From Lojkania enalia (taxonomy: Eukaryota > Ascomycota > Dothideomycetes > Pleosporales): a DNA stretch of 64,000 bases. The notes under the pieces are model-generated. The model saw nothing but the letters and a program-made list of their open reading frames with translations. It ran no database searches and was not told the DNA's origin. A program made the position numbers and the translations under genes. Shown piece after piece: positions 1 through 14,961 of the stretch. The stretch covers positions 1 through 64,000 of the forward strand of contig ML986813.1 in the NCBI GenBank assembly GCA_010094045.1, written 5' to 3'. Positions within the stretch are counted from its first letter, which is position 1. Each line of letters begins with the position of its first letter.

Positions 1-3000
1 CGTATTTCTTTTAATAAGCTACTATAGTACTAATCTTCGCTTTATATTTACTTTATAATACTAGTACTTTAGCTATTATACCTCTTACTAAAGGAGTTTC
101 TCCCTTTCCTAAAGGCTCGCTTAGTTAATTAAATCCTTAGGGATCTGTACTATAATAAGCGTAAAAAGGTAAAATAGTAGTAGTTATATAAGCGCTATTA
201 TTATACGTAAACTCTACTATAAACAGCTAAACTACCTAATTATCTTAGTCTAAATAGTAGAAATAATATAAATACTACTTAAGCGTCTAGTTTTATCTTT
301 CTATTAGCCTGTTAGTCTCTAGATAATAGGCTAAACTAAGACCTTACTAAGATACTAAATAATAGTAAAAGGTCTCCTAAAATTTTAACTTTATTAGAAT
401 ACTATAGTTAGATATTACTAACTCTAAAATACTATATAGTTAGATAATATCGCGTATCTAAACTTATATTAGATCTTCTATAGTCTAAATAGAGATAGTA
501 GAGATATAATAGGCTATTTTAGTTAACCGGTTAATAATAACTATAATTAAGTTATATATTTAACTAAGGAATAGACTTAGAAGGAGTTCTATAATAAGAT
601 CGAATATAACTTACTCCTATAATCTATTTAGTATAGGTAATAGTTGTAATAGACTATAAGGCTTATACTTAAAAGCTTTTACTCTTCTATATCTTAAATA
701 ATCCCGATAGTAGGTCTTAATATTATTTCTTATACCTTTCTACTAAAATTAATACAATACTCTCTTATATATTTTTATCTATCTTCTATAACCTACTATA
801 GGATAGTTATATACCTAATTAAGGGCGTTTTACCTCTTTTAGAGTATTATTAGCTCTATCTTTCCTTTATTACCTTTTTTAGCCCACTCTAGGCTGTTAT
901 AGTATTCTTAGTCTAAAGAAGGGGTCTCTTCTACTTTTTAGATAGGAGAAAAACCTTTCTAAATAGTCTATATATAGGTTACTATCGCTAAGATCTTAAG
1001 GATCTTAGTACTATTATTCTAGTCTAAATCGATTCTTTCTACTCTTTTTAGACTAATCTTAGTATATATAGGTTTAATATATCTTATATTAGACTTCTTT
1101 AAAGGTGCTTATACTTCCTTTATATAGTCTAGTTAATGTAATAGTCTATTAGCTAGGTTATATTTACTAGGTCGGTAGATAAGATTATAATTATACTTAG
1201 TAAACTTAAGATACAATTATATATATTAATAGACTAAAGTCTTCGTTTCTATAAACTAATAAAGGTTATTATAGTCTATATAAAAGTCGAACGTAACTTC
1301 TTATAGGTACTAATACTAGTACTCTAAGCTTTCTACTATTACGAGTAGTTTCTAGTTATATATATTATAGTTATACTCTATTATACTAAACTTTCTTAAA
1401 AAGAAATTAATAGGTTACTATATTATCTTACCTACTTACTCTTCTATAAGCTAGCTAAGAATTTCTAAAATAGTACTCCTAGAAGTATTAACTTTAACCC
1501 TTATAGGCTGAGTTAGCTTATAATAAGCTAGGATAGAAACGCTTAAAAAAGCTTCCTTTAACTATTAGAAGGCCTCTAGTCCTTTCTAACTAATATCTAG
1601 CTCTTAACTTTCTTCTCTTCTCTAGATATAGTCTTCTTTAACAGCCTTTAGCCCTTTTTAGGTTAATCTTATTAAAGGTAAAACAATCCTTAAGAATTCT
1701 ATAATAAATCTATAGTAGTAGTTTATAAATCTAATAAAGATTTATATATCTTATATAGTTTATAAAACTAGCTAATTCTAGATAGTTTTTAACTAAGAGT
1801 AGTTAAATTTAATACCCTTAGAGTAAATAATAAACTCTATATAGTATAGTAGAATAGACCTAATAAGCTAGGTTTAACAGTTTTAGACCTAACTATATAA
1901 GATAGAAGATTTCTTTAGTAGATTAAATTCTATATAGTTATTCTTATAGATTTATCTTATTACTCTATTAGACTTTTAAATATACTTGTTATATTTAAAG
2001 AACCAGCGATTCTAATACTCTCTCTTTACTAAAGCTACTACCTCTAACTAATCTAATATAAATAAGGCCTCGGCGCGTATACGACTGCAGCAGCGGTTAT
2101 TATATATACTAGCAGTATATAGGTTAGTAATAATAGTCTCCGCGAACTCTTCTACGTCCTCTAATACTACTTTATAGAACCGGAGTAAGCTTATAGCCTT
2201 TACCCCTCTAAAGAGTATCCTTCTACTAAGAAAGTTTAATTTCGGATTATAATCCTATATCTAGGGTAGTTTAAGGTAAACCTTATACCCTTTAAAGTCT
2301 AATATTATAAATAGTACTTTATAAATTTAAACCTTACTATATAAGTCTCTAATAGTAACTTTCGCGATAGTAGTCCTATATATTAGAATCTTAGAGCTAT
2401 TTACGGCTTCTACTATTAACTTTAATAGTAGATTAATCTTTAGGCTATACTATTTTATAAGTATAATATTAAAGAGATTTAGTTATATATCTAGGTCGAT
2501 TAAACAATTATTCTTAGCTAAACCTTCTACTACTATCTTAACTATAAGTAACTTTATAAAAGTTTAAAAAAGTAATTTATATAATTTTTCTAGCTTCTTA
2601 CTCTCTTTAGAGAGTTTAATATAGGTTAGAAGAAAGGAGTTTAGTTCTTCTAATTCTTACCTTTTCCCGACTTCTATTTAGAAGCTTTTTTAAACTTCCC
2701 TTTCTTTTAGGGATAGTTAGAAGACTTATAGCCCTCCTCTCTATATATCTAATATATAATAGGAGGCTGCTCTAGATAAGTATTACCTTTTCTAGACCTC
2801 TTCAGGGGTTTCTAGCCCTTTCTAGCCTTCTTTAGAGTACTATTACTCTTACTTAAAGTATTAGACCCTCGCCTCTTATAATTACCTATATTACGCCCCT
2901 CTTACCCCTTATAAAGCTTTTAATAACGCCTAAAGGCTATATTTGCGTATTTTTCTACCTTTAATAGTATCTAAAGCTATAGTCTTAAGAGGAGATCTAA

Positions 3001-4080
3001 ATCTCTTCTTATTAACTTAGATAAGGCTAAAATAAACTCGTTTACTATATAGTCTTTATTTATCTCTTTAACTTCTTCTTATAAAAGTCTTATATAGTTT
3101 AATAAGTTAGTTAAAGACTAGCCTATCTTTTATCTACACCTTTTTAAGGTATTAAAAGCTTCTTACCTTTATTCTAATAGAGTTCCTAACGCGCTTAGCA
3201 TCTTTACTTTTAGAATATCTTATATAGAAATCTAGTATACACTTTTTTAGCGCTCTATAGTTTTATATATCTTCTATAAAGTCTTTAAAGACTCTAAGAT
3301 ATATTTAGAGGTAAAAGTAACTTTCTACCTTTCTATTTAAAAGTCTACCGGCGACTAGATAAAGTACTTTTTATAGTCTTAAACCTATCGGTTATAGTCT
3401 ATATAATCCTTCTTCTTATAGGTATAAGAAGGTTCGGGGCGAAGAAGGTTAATTTAAGTAGAAGTAGTTCGCAGCAGCTATACTCCTTCTAGTATAATAA
3501 TAGCTGAATCGATTATAAAGATGTTATCTACTTTATATTATTGCTTTATCTTTTATAGCTGTTTAATATTCTTCTAATTTTATTTACCTTATATCTATTA
3601 TTATAGTCTTTCTAAGTCTTTAGCATCTACGTTCTACTCTAGGCCGGAGAGTACTAGATAGTACTACAACTCTACAATTCTTTAGATGTTCGACAAATAT
3701 TCGCTCTAGTCTACTCTTTTAGCTAAATAAGTCTCTTACTAGCTCTAAAGTTAGCGTCTCGCCTGTTACTAGATGTTAGGGTTCTTATATACCCAGCTAA
3801 GCCGGCTGTTAGGCTAAAAGGGGTAGGAGATATATTTATAGTATTAGAAATTACTACTAAACTATTCTAAAGAGTTTAAAAGATTCGAATATAATAGGCT
3901 AGTATAATAGATTACAGCGTAGTAATAATAAATAGAGTAGTAGGGCTAAAATATTCGTATATTCAGTTCTCTTAGAAAAGAGATAGCTAATAAAAGAGAG
4001 ATAAATTGCTACTATCCCTACAGGGTGTGATTCGGCTATTTTAACCCTAGGTTAGGTAACTCTATATTATTAACCCGTAA
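1..4080 (-). mobile_element. Ty3/gypsy LTR retrotransposon D, RIP-mutated, truncated by window start
   Basis: Reading the minus strand and treating TAG/TAA as mutated CAG/CAA/TGG gives gypsy landmarks in the expected order. Around 2,715-2,760 there is a Gag zinc knuckle with exact CX2CX4HX4C spacing in which the Cys and His codons are now Tyr (TGY to TAY, CAY to TAY). Around 1,690-1,770 there is a segment like the gypsy FLGFANFYRRFI stretch following the reverse transcriptase. Around 540-720 there is an integrase N-flank resembling a PLPIP...W..ISMDFI..LP region. The sequence at roughly 3,770-4,080 is less mutated, has a TATATAAG box on the minus strand and is probably the 5' LTR. The 3' end lies left of the window. 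No open frame remains. The family is not identifiable further by eye; the right boundary is approximate. Confidence 0.65.
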
Positions 4081-5287
4081 CTTAAAGCTATAAGATATTA
4101 CAGCTATATAGCTAGGAAATTATAAGTAGGTTATAGTAATCTAGGGAATTAATACTGCTAGGTAGACAATCCTATCTTTTATTATCTTTACTAGCTAATA
4201 CTACTTTTCTACTTAGTATAAGGGTAATAATATACCTAAGAATTAGGCTATTAGACTAAATAATAATAGATAGACAACTAATAATTTTAAAGTTAAATAG
4301 CTAAAGCACTTTATTATATATATAAAGGATCGCCGAGTAGACGTATAGTAACTACTTATTTTTAATAGCTATAAAAGCTATAACTCGCTTAAATTCTAGA
4401 TAATCTATAAGGAAAATAAAATCTATACTCTTTATATACTATCGTACTTATTATACCTCTTATAGCCTTTTAATATAGGTTACTTCTTGCTGTTAAAGCG
4501 AGTATATAACGGTTAGATTAAGACTCTAATCTGCAACTATATTAATTATATTATAAAGTTTAAGTTCCTTTCAGCTTTTTATACTCTCTACTAGCAATTA
4601 ATTATAAAGGATAATATCCGCGTAAACTTTTAAGAGGCTAGTTTAGTTCTATATAATTTAGAAGTAGTAATATTAAAGCTTAATATAACGCTTTATATAC
4701 TAATACTACCTATACTAGAGGTTTTTATATGGGAAGCTAAAATACTAAGTAACTAGCGCGAATTAGAAGCTTAATTAATATTAATTTACGATTGGATTCG
4801 AAGGTATAAAAGTTTATTACCTACTTCTATTATTATAGTAATTAATTAGCTTAAAAAAGGTGCTAAAGTAATACTTTATTTAGCTATATTACTAAAGGGT
4901 TAAGTTACTAGCCTTAAGAAAGTAAATAAGGCTACTATAACGCGTAAATAATATAAAAAGAAGCGTATTTAGAAGTAAGACACCTTATTAAAAGTAGAGG
5001 GAGAAGAGATTATTACTTAAATAGCGGTTGAGTAGTAGTTAAAGGATAAAATATATTAAGATAAGATATAATTAGGTATAAGTTAGCAGGTTTCTATATA
5101 CTATAGTTACTATAAAGAGACTAGATATAACTTATATATATACGAGAAAGGTATTATAAATACTACTTAATTAAAGATATATATTATATTTATAGTATTT
5201 TAATATATTGTAAAAATATATCGCTAGAATAGTTAAAAAAGTTAATAAAGTAGTATACTCGCTTATCTAGTATACTCGCTTACTACT
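4081..5287 (+). mobile_element. Fot1/pogo-class DNA transposon P3, 5'-truncated copy
   Basis: The plus strand carries a degraded pogo/Fot1 DDE transposase. A block near 4,120-4,180 corresponds to the GN...VTVIQGIN..G..I..FII part of the catalytic core. Near 4,350-4,385 the family motif LLILDGHSSH appears as LLIFNSYKSY, its catalytic Asp changed to Asn and His to Tyr, both expected from RIP. It is followed by an SYLLYLLQPFNIGYF-like stretch. The right terminus (agtagtaag inverted repeat, then a TA) is at 5,287. The 5' part, including the DNA-binding region, is missing relative to the full copy at 10,920-12,779. The left boundary against gypsy D is approximate. Non-functional. Confidence 0.75.
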
Positions 5288-7216
5288 TATATTATATAAA
5301 AAGTTAATTTACTTAATACTAATAAGAGATTCTATATATAATATAATTTTATCTAATTTAGAATTTTCTCTACTATCCTTTTAGTACGTATAAACGTTAT
5401 ATCTAGTCTTACTATAGTTACTATAGTAGCGTTAAACTGGTTAAGCTCTTTTTTAAATATTAGTACTACGAGTTTTTTTAAAGGGCTAAGAGTTTATAAA
5501 TACTTTAGTAGCTATATATAAAGATCTCTTACTATATAATACTATACTACTATACTAAATATACTTTCTTTTATACGTTTTATACTTAACGTATAGTATA
5601 AGCGAGCTTATCACCTAAGCAAGCTAATTATAATATTAAAACCCTACTAAAATTGCGATAATTATACTTTATAGTATTATACTACAACTAACAACTGTAG
5701 AATTAATTTAGAAAGAAGCTAGAATATAGCTTATACTCTAAGCTCTTTAATAAGATATAATACTAACTATATATCGCGTTATATTAATCTATAATATCTC
5801 CTTAAGTATACTTAGTATACGAAGGCGAGGAACAGCTCTATAACACGATTGCTGGCCTAATTTAATAAAGCTTAGTAAGATTAAAGAGTAGATAATTATT
5901 TAGTATATACTAGATCTAAATATAAGAGGATTTCTACTATAGTTTACTACTATTTAAAATATAGCTAATTTACTACTAGCTGCGCGCTCTACTAGCTAGG
6001 TTAGAAAGAACTAGGTAGAGAACTTTATTAAACGTACGCCTAAGCTTAAGGTTAAATTCAATCGAAAGTACGACTATTTAAGAGCTAAATATAAGGATCC
6101 TAAGGTTATAAGAGGCTGGTTCTACCTTATATAGAATATAAAGGCTAAATATAGTATTATTAACGAAGATATATACAACTTTAATAAATTAGGCTTTATA
6201 ATAGGCGTAATATTAATAGGAGTAGTAGTTACTAGCTCTAAGAGATAGAATCGACTAAAGCAGCTCCAGCTAGGTAATTATAAGTAGACTATAGTTATCT
6301 AGAGTATTAACGTGATAGGATAGATAATACTATCTTTTATTATCTTTATAGGTATCTACTACCTCTCTATATAGTATAAAGAAGATAATATTCTACTAAT
6401 CTAGGCTATATAGGTTACTAATAACAGCTGGACGATAAATAATATTAGTATTAAGTAGTTAAAGCACTTTAACGCGTATATAAAGGATTATACTATTAAT
6501 ACGCATCGATTGCTAATTCTCGATAGCTATAAGAGCTATAACTTGCTTGAATTCAGGCAGCTCTATAAGAAAAAGAATATTATTACTCTCTATATACCTC
6601 TATATTCATCGTACCTACTATAGCTACTAGATATAGGTTATTTCTCGCCTTTAAAGACTATATATAGGTATTAAGTCGAGCAGCTGATACGCGGTTATAT
6701 TAACTATATTATAAAAATCGAGTTTTTACCCTACTTTAAAGCAGCTTTTAACGTAGTAATTACGAAGAGTAATATCTTAAGTAGCTTTCGAGGTGCTGGC
6801 CTAGTTCTATTTAACCTAGATATAGTACTATCGAAGCTTAAAGTTCGACTATATACGCTAATACTCTCTACAGTTAAAGATACCCCTTAGAAGTTAAAAA
6901 TACTAAGTAATTCTATCGAATTTAGGTCTTAATCTGCGTACATTCGATTAAGAGTTTAAAAGTACTTAGATAGTTTATTAACTTTAATAGTAGAGGCGTT
7001 TAAATAGTTTATAAAGGGTGCTATATATATAATATATAAAAACGTACTATTACGCGCTTAGGTTACTAAGCTTTAAATAGCTAATAAGGCTGCTATATAA
7101 TATTAATCGTATAAAAGAAAGTATATATAGAAGGAAGGCAACCTAATAATTAAAGAAGGCGCTTAATTAACTACTCTAAAAGAGTTTAGTACTCGTACTA
7201 ATAGGAAGAAGAATAG

Positions 7217-7520
7217 TGTTACGGTAATACCGCGACACCTCTATACCTATACTACCTTTACTATAATACCCGAACCAGCTGCTAGCGATAGCTGTCAGCT
7301 GCTAGCTAGAATATAACCGACTTGTCTTAACTATAATAGAGGAAGGTTTCGCCGATCTAGCTAGCCCGTATAGTAGTATAGACCTAGCTTCTATAAAAAA
7401 TCTATATAATATAGATATCTCTATTTTTTATATAACGTTTTAATATTTATACGTAGTATATAGTAATAGAGTTAACTGCCTAAAGTATAATTAACTAACT
7501 ATATATAAACGTCCGTAATA
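7217..7520 (+). repeat. 5' LTR of gypsy B
   Basis: It begins tgttacggtaatacc, so it still shows the TG start, and ends gtccgtaata, where the expected terminal CA has become TA. It is 304 bp, the same length as the 3' LTR at 14,962. Confidence 0.88.
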
Positions 7521-10500
7521 TTATATTATATTATCTACTATTATATACTATAGATAAGAACGCGCTTATTAGTATACTTAAAGAGATTTAGGATAAGCTG
7601 GACTCTTTATAGTAGAAGAATAAGATGCTAGTAGAGGCCTTAATAACCTAGGAGAACTGCTATAAGTTAGACCTTAAAGTAATATAAAGGGAATTTAGTA
7701 GCCGCTAAACAGCTACCCCTCTACTAGCTACTAGTATATTAATAGCAACGGAACTATTACCCACCCTTAGCCCGATTTAGCCTATAACCCTAGCTTCTAA
7801 ACAGATACTTACGTTAACTTCTAATCCGCCTAAAACTATATATAACCTATATTTCCGTTCTAACTACTTACCTAACCTTCTAATATTTTCTAGTAAACGT
7901 TTAGAGCTTTTACACTTTATTAAAAAGCTCTACTATAAACTAGAAGAAAACGCTAACCAATACTTAACTGAATATACCCACCTTCTATATACCTATTTCT
8001 ACCTAGAATAAGACCTAGTAACGTTAGTTAACCTATTAATAGATAAGAGTATTAACTCTATAGATAGCTTAGTCGCCTTCTTAGAATCTACCTATAGCGA
8101 CTAGAACACGAAGATTATAGTATAGAGTAATCTAGAAACCTTAAAATAAGGCCGAAGCAGGTTCCCTACTTACTTTACTAAATTCCGACGCCTAATTGCA
8201 GATACTAAACTAAATAAGACCGGATAAATCGTATATTTCCGACGTTCTCTCTCTAATAAGCTCCGCCGTACTATAATTAGTATTATAATACCTGGTACCC
8301 TGAACGACTACGCCAACCTAATTTCCCTGTATGATACTAACCTATATTACCTATCTAGCAACTACTATAAATAACCGAAGTATTATACTACTTATTAGAA
8401 GGACCCGAATACAATAGAACTTAATACTTCTAGTTATACGCTTATAGGCTCTAATAAATAAGAAAGGCGCCGCTGTAAAGGACGCTGTTATAAGTATAGT
8501 AGTAAGGGATATATTTCGCTAGAATATAGTACCCTTCTACTATTAATCTATTAAGGGTCTTAGAGCCCTACTATACCCTATAGATCCTACTCTCGATCTT
8601 CTAACCGATCCTCTAACCGATCCTTAACACGTTTATTATTCTATAGATAAGGCTATTACTCTTACTCTTAAATACAGCTAGTCTCGCCGACTAGAATATT
8701 ACTAAAAGGTTCGTCCTAGAAGTAAGTTATTTTTTAAGACTATACCTATACCGAATTTCTATATATTTATAGAACTAGCCTCTATAGAAATAGTTATAGA
8801 ACTACTAGATCCTAGCTCCTTTCTTAATCTATTAAGATCTAGTCTAGTAAGATATTAATATTCTTATTAATACTGGGGCTACTAATTATAGCTATATCTA
8901 TAGAGATCTTATATATACCTTAAAACTCTAAAAGATATAACTCCTATATAATTTATACTCGACCGGTTTTAATAGAGAAGTTCTTTATAGGGGGACTATC
9001 TCCTACTTAGTTACTCTAATCCTCTAATACTTAAACTATTTAGAGATAGTACGTCTCTATATAACTATACTAGGAAAATACTAGTTAATTCTAAGATAGT
9101 TATAGATATATAAGTATTATATAAACCTAAACTATAAGAATAAATAGCTGGTCTTTACTATTAACCGATATCTAACTTAATACTTATAATCTACTAGTAT
9201 TACTATCTACTAATAGGCTGCTTAAATAGTTATTAAAAATTGTAAACTACCTAAACTTAATATAAAAGAAGACTTTAAAGTAATTAATTTACAACTCTTA
9301 TATAGCCTAAAGCTTAGATAGTACCGTTTAAAACTCTACCTGTTAAACTATACCTAATATAATTACTAGCTACTTAAAATACTACGCTAGTTAAAAGAAC
9401 TTAAAATTAAAACCAACCTAACTTTAGACGAAGATTATAGTTAAGAGGACTTATCTAAACTTAAATACCTAAAGTTCGTACTACAGCTAGATATATATTA
9501 TATAGGCGCTATACTACTAGTCTAACTCTTCTAGTAATCTAACTATAAAATCTTCGCTATATTAATAGCTAATATTAATAAGGCTCTAGCCTTAAAGGTG
9601 TATATTAACCCTATTACTAAAGTACCTAAAGAATACTATAACCTATTATCCGTCTTCTTATATAAGAATGCGGATAAGCTGCCTAAATAATAACTATACG
9701 ATTATAAGATTAAACTAGAGAATAGTAAGTAAGCTAGCTTTAGTCTACTCTATAAGATGTTCTAGAACGAGTTGAAGGTACTAAGGAAGTACCTTAATAA
9801 GAACTTATCTAAGAGATTTATTAGAGTAAGCTTATTACTAGTAGCTATACCTATAATCTTTATAAAGAAACCTAGAGGTAGTTTCTAATTCTATATAGAC
9901 TATAGAGCCCTAAATACTATTACTATTAAGAACTAATACCCGATTCTACTAATCTAAGAAATATTAACCCGATTTAGTAAGGCTAAATACTATAAAACTC
10001 GATATTATTACTATATTTAATAAGCTAAGGATTACTAAGGAAGATAAATAGAAGACTACCTTTTATATACGCTATAGGCTATTTAAATACCTAGTAATAT
10101 CCTTTAGCCTAGCTAATACTTTAAGTACGTTCTAATACTTTATAAATAATATACTAAGACTATACTTTAATATATTCTAATATCTAGTAAGAATCTAAAG
10201 GATTATAAGCAGTATATCTAGCTAGTCCTTAAAGCCTTAAGAGTAAATAGTCTATAGCTTAATATAGATAAATATAAGTTCTACTAGTTAGAAGTAATCT
10301 ACCTAGGGTATATAATTATTATAAAAGAGATCTATATAGACCCGAAGAAGGTAGAGATAATTATTAACTAGAAATACTCTAAGAATATAAAAGATATTTA
10401 AGTCTTTATAGGCTTCGCGAACTTCTACTAACAATTTATTAGCAACTTCTTATAAAAAGTCTTCCCCTTAATAGCTCTAACTAAGAAGAATACTTAATTT

Positions 10501-10919
10501 AACTGGAATAATAGCTGTTAATATTCTTTTAACTACCTAAAGGATACCTTTATCTCTATACTAATTTTCTAATACTTTAACCCTAAACTATTAATAGTAG
10601 TAGAAACTAACGCGTCTAACTTTATAATAGCTGGCGTACTATCCTAGAGAGGCGTTAATAGTAAACTAAGACCTATTACCTACTTCTCTAAGTATATAAA
10701 TTCTACTAAAAGCAACTATAAAATTTATAATAAGGAACTACTTATAATTATCTAATATTTTAAGTAATAGAAGCCTAAATTAGAAGGTATAGTATTTTCT
10801 ATAAAAGTACTAAATAATTATAAGAACCTATAGTATTTTATAATAATAAAGTAGCTAAGCTACTAATAGGCCTATTAGTTAAAATATCTATTAAGATTTA
10901 ACTTTAATATTATAATATA

Positions 10920-12779
10920 AGTAGTAAGTAAGTATACTAGGTAAGTGAGCGCGCTACCTTATCAACTTTTTTAACTATTCTAGCGATATATTTTTACAAC
11001 GTATTAAAATACTATAAATATAATATATATCCTTAATTAAGTAGTATTTATAGTACCCTTCTCGCACGTATATAAGTTATACCTAGTCTTTTTACAGCAA
11101 CTATAGTATATAGAAGCCTGCTGATTTATACCTAATCGCGCTTTACCTTAATATATTTCGCCCTCTAACTGCTGTTTAACTACTATTTAAGTAATAATCT
11201 CCTCTCCCTCTACTTTTAATAAGGTGCCTTACTTCTAAATCCGCTTCTTTTTATACTATTTACGTGTTATAGCAGCTTTATTTACTTTCTTAAAGCTAGC
11301 GACTCGACCCTTTAGTAATATAGCTGAATAAAATATTACCTTAGCACCTTTTTTAAGCTGATTAATTACTATAATAATAGAAGTAGGTGATAAGCTTTTA
11401 TACCTTTAAATCCGATCGCGAATTAATATTAATTAAGCCTTTAATTCATACTAGTTGCTTAGTATTTTAGCTTTCTATATAAGAACCTCTAGTATAGGTA
11501 GTATTAGCGTATAAAGCTTTATATTAAGCTTTAATATTACTACTTCTAAATTATATAGGATTAAATCGGCCCCTTAAAAGCTTGCGCGGATATTATCCTT
11601 TATAATTAATTGCTGGTAGGTAGTATAGAAAGCTGGAAGAAACTTAAGCTTTATAATATAATTAATATAGTCGCGGATTAGGCTCTCGATCTAACTACTA
11701 TACGCTCGCTTTAATAGCGAGAAACAACCTATATTAAGAGGCTATAAGAGGTATAATAAGTACAATGGTATATAGAGAATATAGATCTTATTCTTCTTAT
11801 AGATTACCTAGAATTTAAGCGAGTTATAGCTCTTATAGCTATTAAGAATAAGTAGTTACTATACGCCTACTCAACGGTCCTTTATATATATAATAAAGTG
11901 CTTTAGCTACTTAACTCTAAGATTATTAGTTGTCTATCTGTTATTATTTAGTCCGATAGCCCAATTCTTAGGTATATTATCACCCTTATATTAGGTAGAA
12001 AGGTAGTATTAGCTAGTAAAAATAATAAAAGGTAGGATTACCCACCTAGTAGTATTAATTCCCTAGATTACTATAACCTACTTATAATTCTCTAGCTATA
12101 TAGCTTTTAGCTGACTATATCTTTTTAAGCTAGTAATAACTAGTTTAGGTAATATCTTATCTATTATAAAGCTAGCTTTATTAAAATTGTAGATATCTTT
12201 ATTATAGATATTATATATAGCTTTCGTATATACTATAAGTTTAAACTAGGCTTTAATAATCTTAGAATCTTTATATAAAGTTTTCTAATAATTATATAGT
12301 TGATTAAATTATATTTTAAGACTATTTATTTACTTAATAAAGTTTTTAGGCTATTTTTAGCTAACCTATCTAGCGCTGCGCTTAATAAGTAGTTTATCTA
12401 CTATATCTTATACAGTATCTAGAGAGGATATAAATCCTCGCGAATCTAGGTTAAGTATATATATAATAATAGCCTTCTCTTCTAACTTAGTAAGCTTTTT
12501 TAAATTTAGCTTACAATTGTATTATATAGTAATTCCGTTATATTATTAACGTATTATTCTTCGAGAGATATTATATATAGAAGTAGCGCGTTTTTTACTT
12601 TAAAGTTACTTGTTATTAATAGCTAAGATAGCTAGAGAAATATCTACTTTATTATAGCTGGATTAGGTATTTATAGGTTAAGCTATTATTATTAGAAGGT
12701 AGGGTATTATATAAAGTTGGTAAGGTAGCGCGCTTACTTACCTAGCATACTTACTTACCCGGCGCGCTCGCTTACTACT
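10920..12779 (-). mobile_element. Fot1/pogo-class transposon P3, full length, inside gypsy B
   Basis: A 1,860-bp element with inverted ends (agtagtaag... at left; ...cttactact at right, with neighbouring gcgcgct motifs) and TA duplications at 10,918-10,919 and 12,780-12,781. The minus strand holds the degraded DDE transposase homologous to the copy at 4,081-5,287. Gypsy B sequence resumes cleanly on both sides, which shows P3 arrived after B. Confidence 0.85.
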
Positions 12780-14469
12780 TATGTTATACTAACCTAGAAA
12801 ACTTAGAAAGAAGCCTAATACCTTAATTTAAAGGTTATAAGACGAGTCTATATAAGAAAAGGCTTATAGAAGTTTTTAATAGATATTACTTCGTCCTAAA
12901 CTATTCTAATAGATAGAAGTAGGCTAACCAATTATAGAAATTATTGACGAAGAATACCCGAACGATAATCTAATCTAAAATATTCTAAAGCTACTAAGAG
13001 AAGAAGCCCGTTAATTTAAGCTTCTAATTCTAGCTAACTATAAAGAGTATAATAACTAACTATATTATTAAGATTGACTTATAATATTAAACTATAATAA
13101 GCTAAAGTTTAAGTTGCTACAAGCTATTTACAACTTACTATCTAGTAAATATCCTAGTTAAAAAAAGACCTTAAAACTACTTCAGCACGAGTACTATTAG
13201 TTAAAGATATTTAACTTAGTATAATAATATATAGGCTGTTATTATATATACTAAAGAAGTAAAACTTCTAGAGAGAAGTATTATAGATTACTAAAACTAT
13301 TACCTATACCTAAATAAAGGTTTTAAAATATTTCTATAGACTTTATAACTAATCTACTAGAATTAGAAGGTTGTACGAATATTATAGTAGTAGTTAATAG
13401 GCTTAATAAGTATAGACACCTAATACTATACGCAAGAATTAAAGCTTCTAATATTATCCAACTATTCTGTTACTATATATAGGTTTACTATAGACTGCTA
13501 TGTACTATTACATCCGACTGTAAGATATAGTTTATCTCTACCTTCTACTAAAAGCTTTATAGACAGCTATAAATTAATACGTGTATATTAACCAGCTTCT
13601 ATTTAAAGACTAATAGCTAGATAGAGAACGCTAATATAGTAATAGAACAAGTTTTCTAAGCCTATACTAGCTATAAATAAGATAACTAGGTTGAATAGCT
13701 ACTAATAGCGTAGTTTAAAGCGAACAATATAGTGTCTAAATTAATAAAAGTCTCCCTATTTCTAGCCTACTTTAGCTAGCACCCTTAAATAGGCTTCGAG
13801 CTACCTATAAAGATCTATTAACCGCTAAAACAGTCCCTAATAACCTAGGAAGCTAATAGACTAGTTAATAAGATAAAGGATATTATAAAGTATATTAGAG
13901 AAGAACTTACCTAGATATAAGCGTTCTAATAAGAGTATACTAACTGTAAGCGCGTACTAGCCCCCGACTACTAGATTAGTAATCTAGTCTAGTTAGATAC
14001 TAGAAATATACGTATATAAAGACTGTTAAAAAAGTTTAACTAGAAGAATATAGGCTCTTATAAGGTTATCGCGAAGGTGTCCTCGTATATTTATAGACTA
14101 AAGCTACCCGAATTAGCTAAAATACATCTTATATTCTATATATCGCTATTATAGCTAGCACCTAAGTCGTCTAACTACTTACTTAATTAATAAGTATACA
14201 ACCCTAAACCTATCGAAATTAATAGAAAACTAAAATACCTCGTCGAGTAAATAGAAAACCTCTACTATAACTAATAGAGACGCTGGCATAAATACCTAGT
14301 TAAGTAGACTAGCTATTACGACCTAGAATAGTACCCGGCTAGTAACTTTACTAAGATAACTGCTGTAGAAGATTACCACGCTAGAAACCTAAATAAATAA
14401 GACCCGAATATAATATTATATCTAGATTCTTAATTAGGTGCTAGAGTCTAATCTAAGTATATTTCTAGA

Positions 14470-14880
14470 CGCCTATAATAATACTATACTAATATAACGC
14501 TAGTAATAGTACTACTATATAAACTAACCTAACCTAATCCCTAGTATAATACTATTATATAAACCGAACCGACTTAATTTCTAGTATAATACTACTATAT
14601 AATAATAACTAGTCGCGCTAATATACCTGCGACCTAATCTAATCTCTAGTATAGTACTACTATATAAACTAACCTAACCTAATCCCTAATATAATACTAC
14701 TATTAACTACTAGTCGCGCTAATATACCTATAATCTAACCTAACCTTTAGTATAATACTACTATTAACTACTAGTCGCGCCGATATACCTGCAACCTAAT
14801 CTAATCTCTAGTATAGTACTACTATATAATAATAACTAATTATACTGATACGCCTGCAACCTTAACTAATACTAGTATTA
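14470..14880 (+). repeat. Minisatellite in the 3' untranslated part of gypsy B
   Basis: Roughly 60-70-bp units repeat several times, each with a core close to ctagtataatactactatat followed by an aacctaacctaatcc or actagtcgcgctaatatacc segment. The reverse complement of the same array is inside the short two-LTR element at 18,357-19,614. Confidence 0.8.
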
Positions 14881-14961
14881 ATAACTACTACTTAATTATA
14901 AATAACCTAAATATAATATAAAGATTTAACTCGTAGAAGCTTATAACTAAAAAGGGGGTAC

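Noticed and set aside
4010..4090. Possible unique gene fragment because CA and TG are commoner here
   Set aside because: It fits a less mutated LTR end of gypsy D next to P3; no coding signal.
14470..14880. Possible CRISPR-like array because of regular repeats
   Set aside because: Units are contiguous degenerate minisatellite repeats inside a fungal retrotransposon; no unique spacers, no cas genes, and the genome is eukaryotic.
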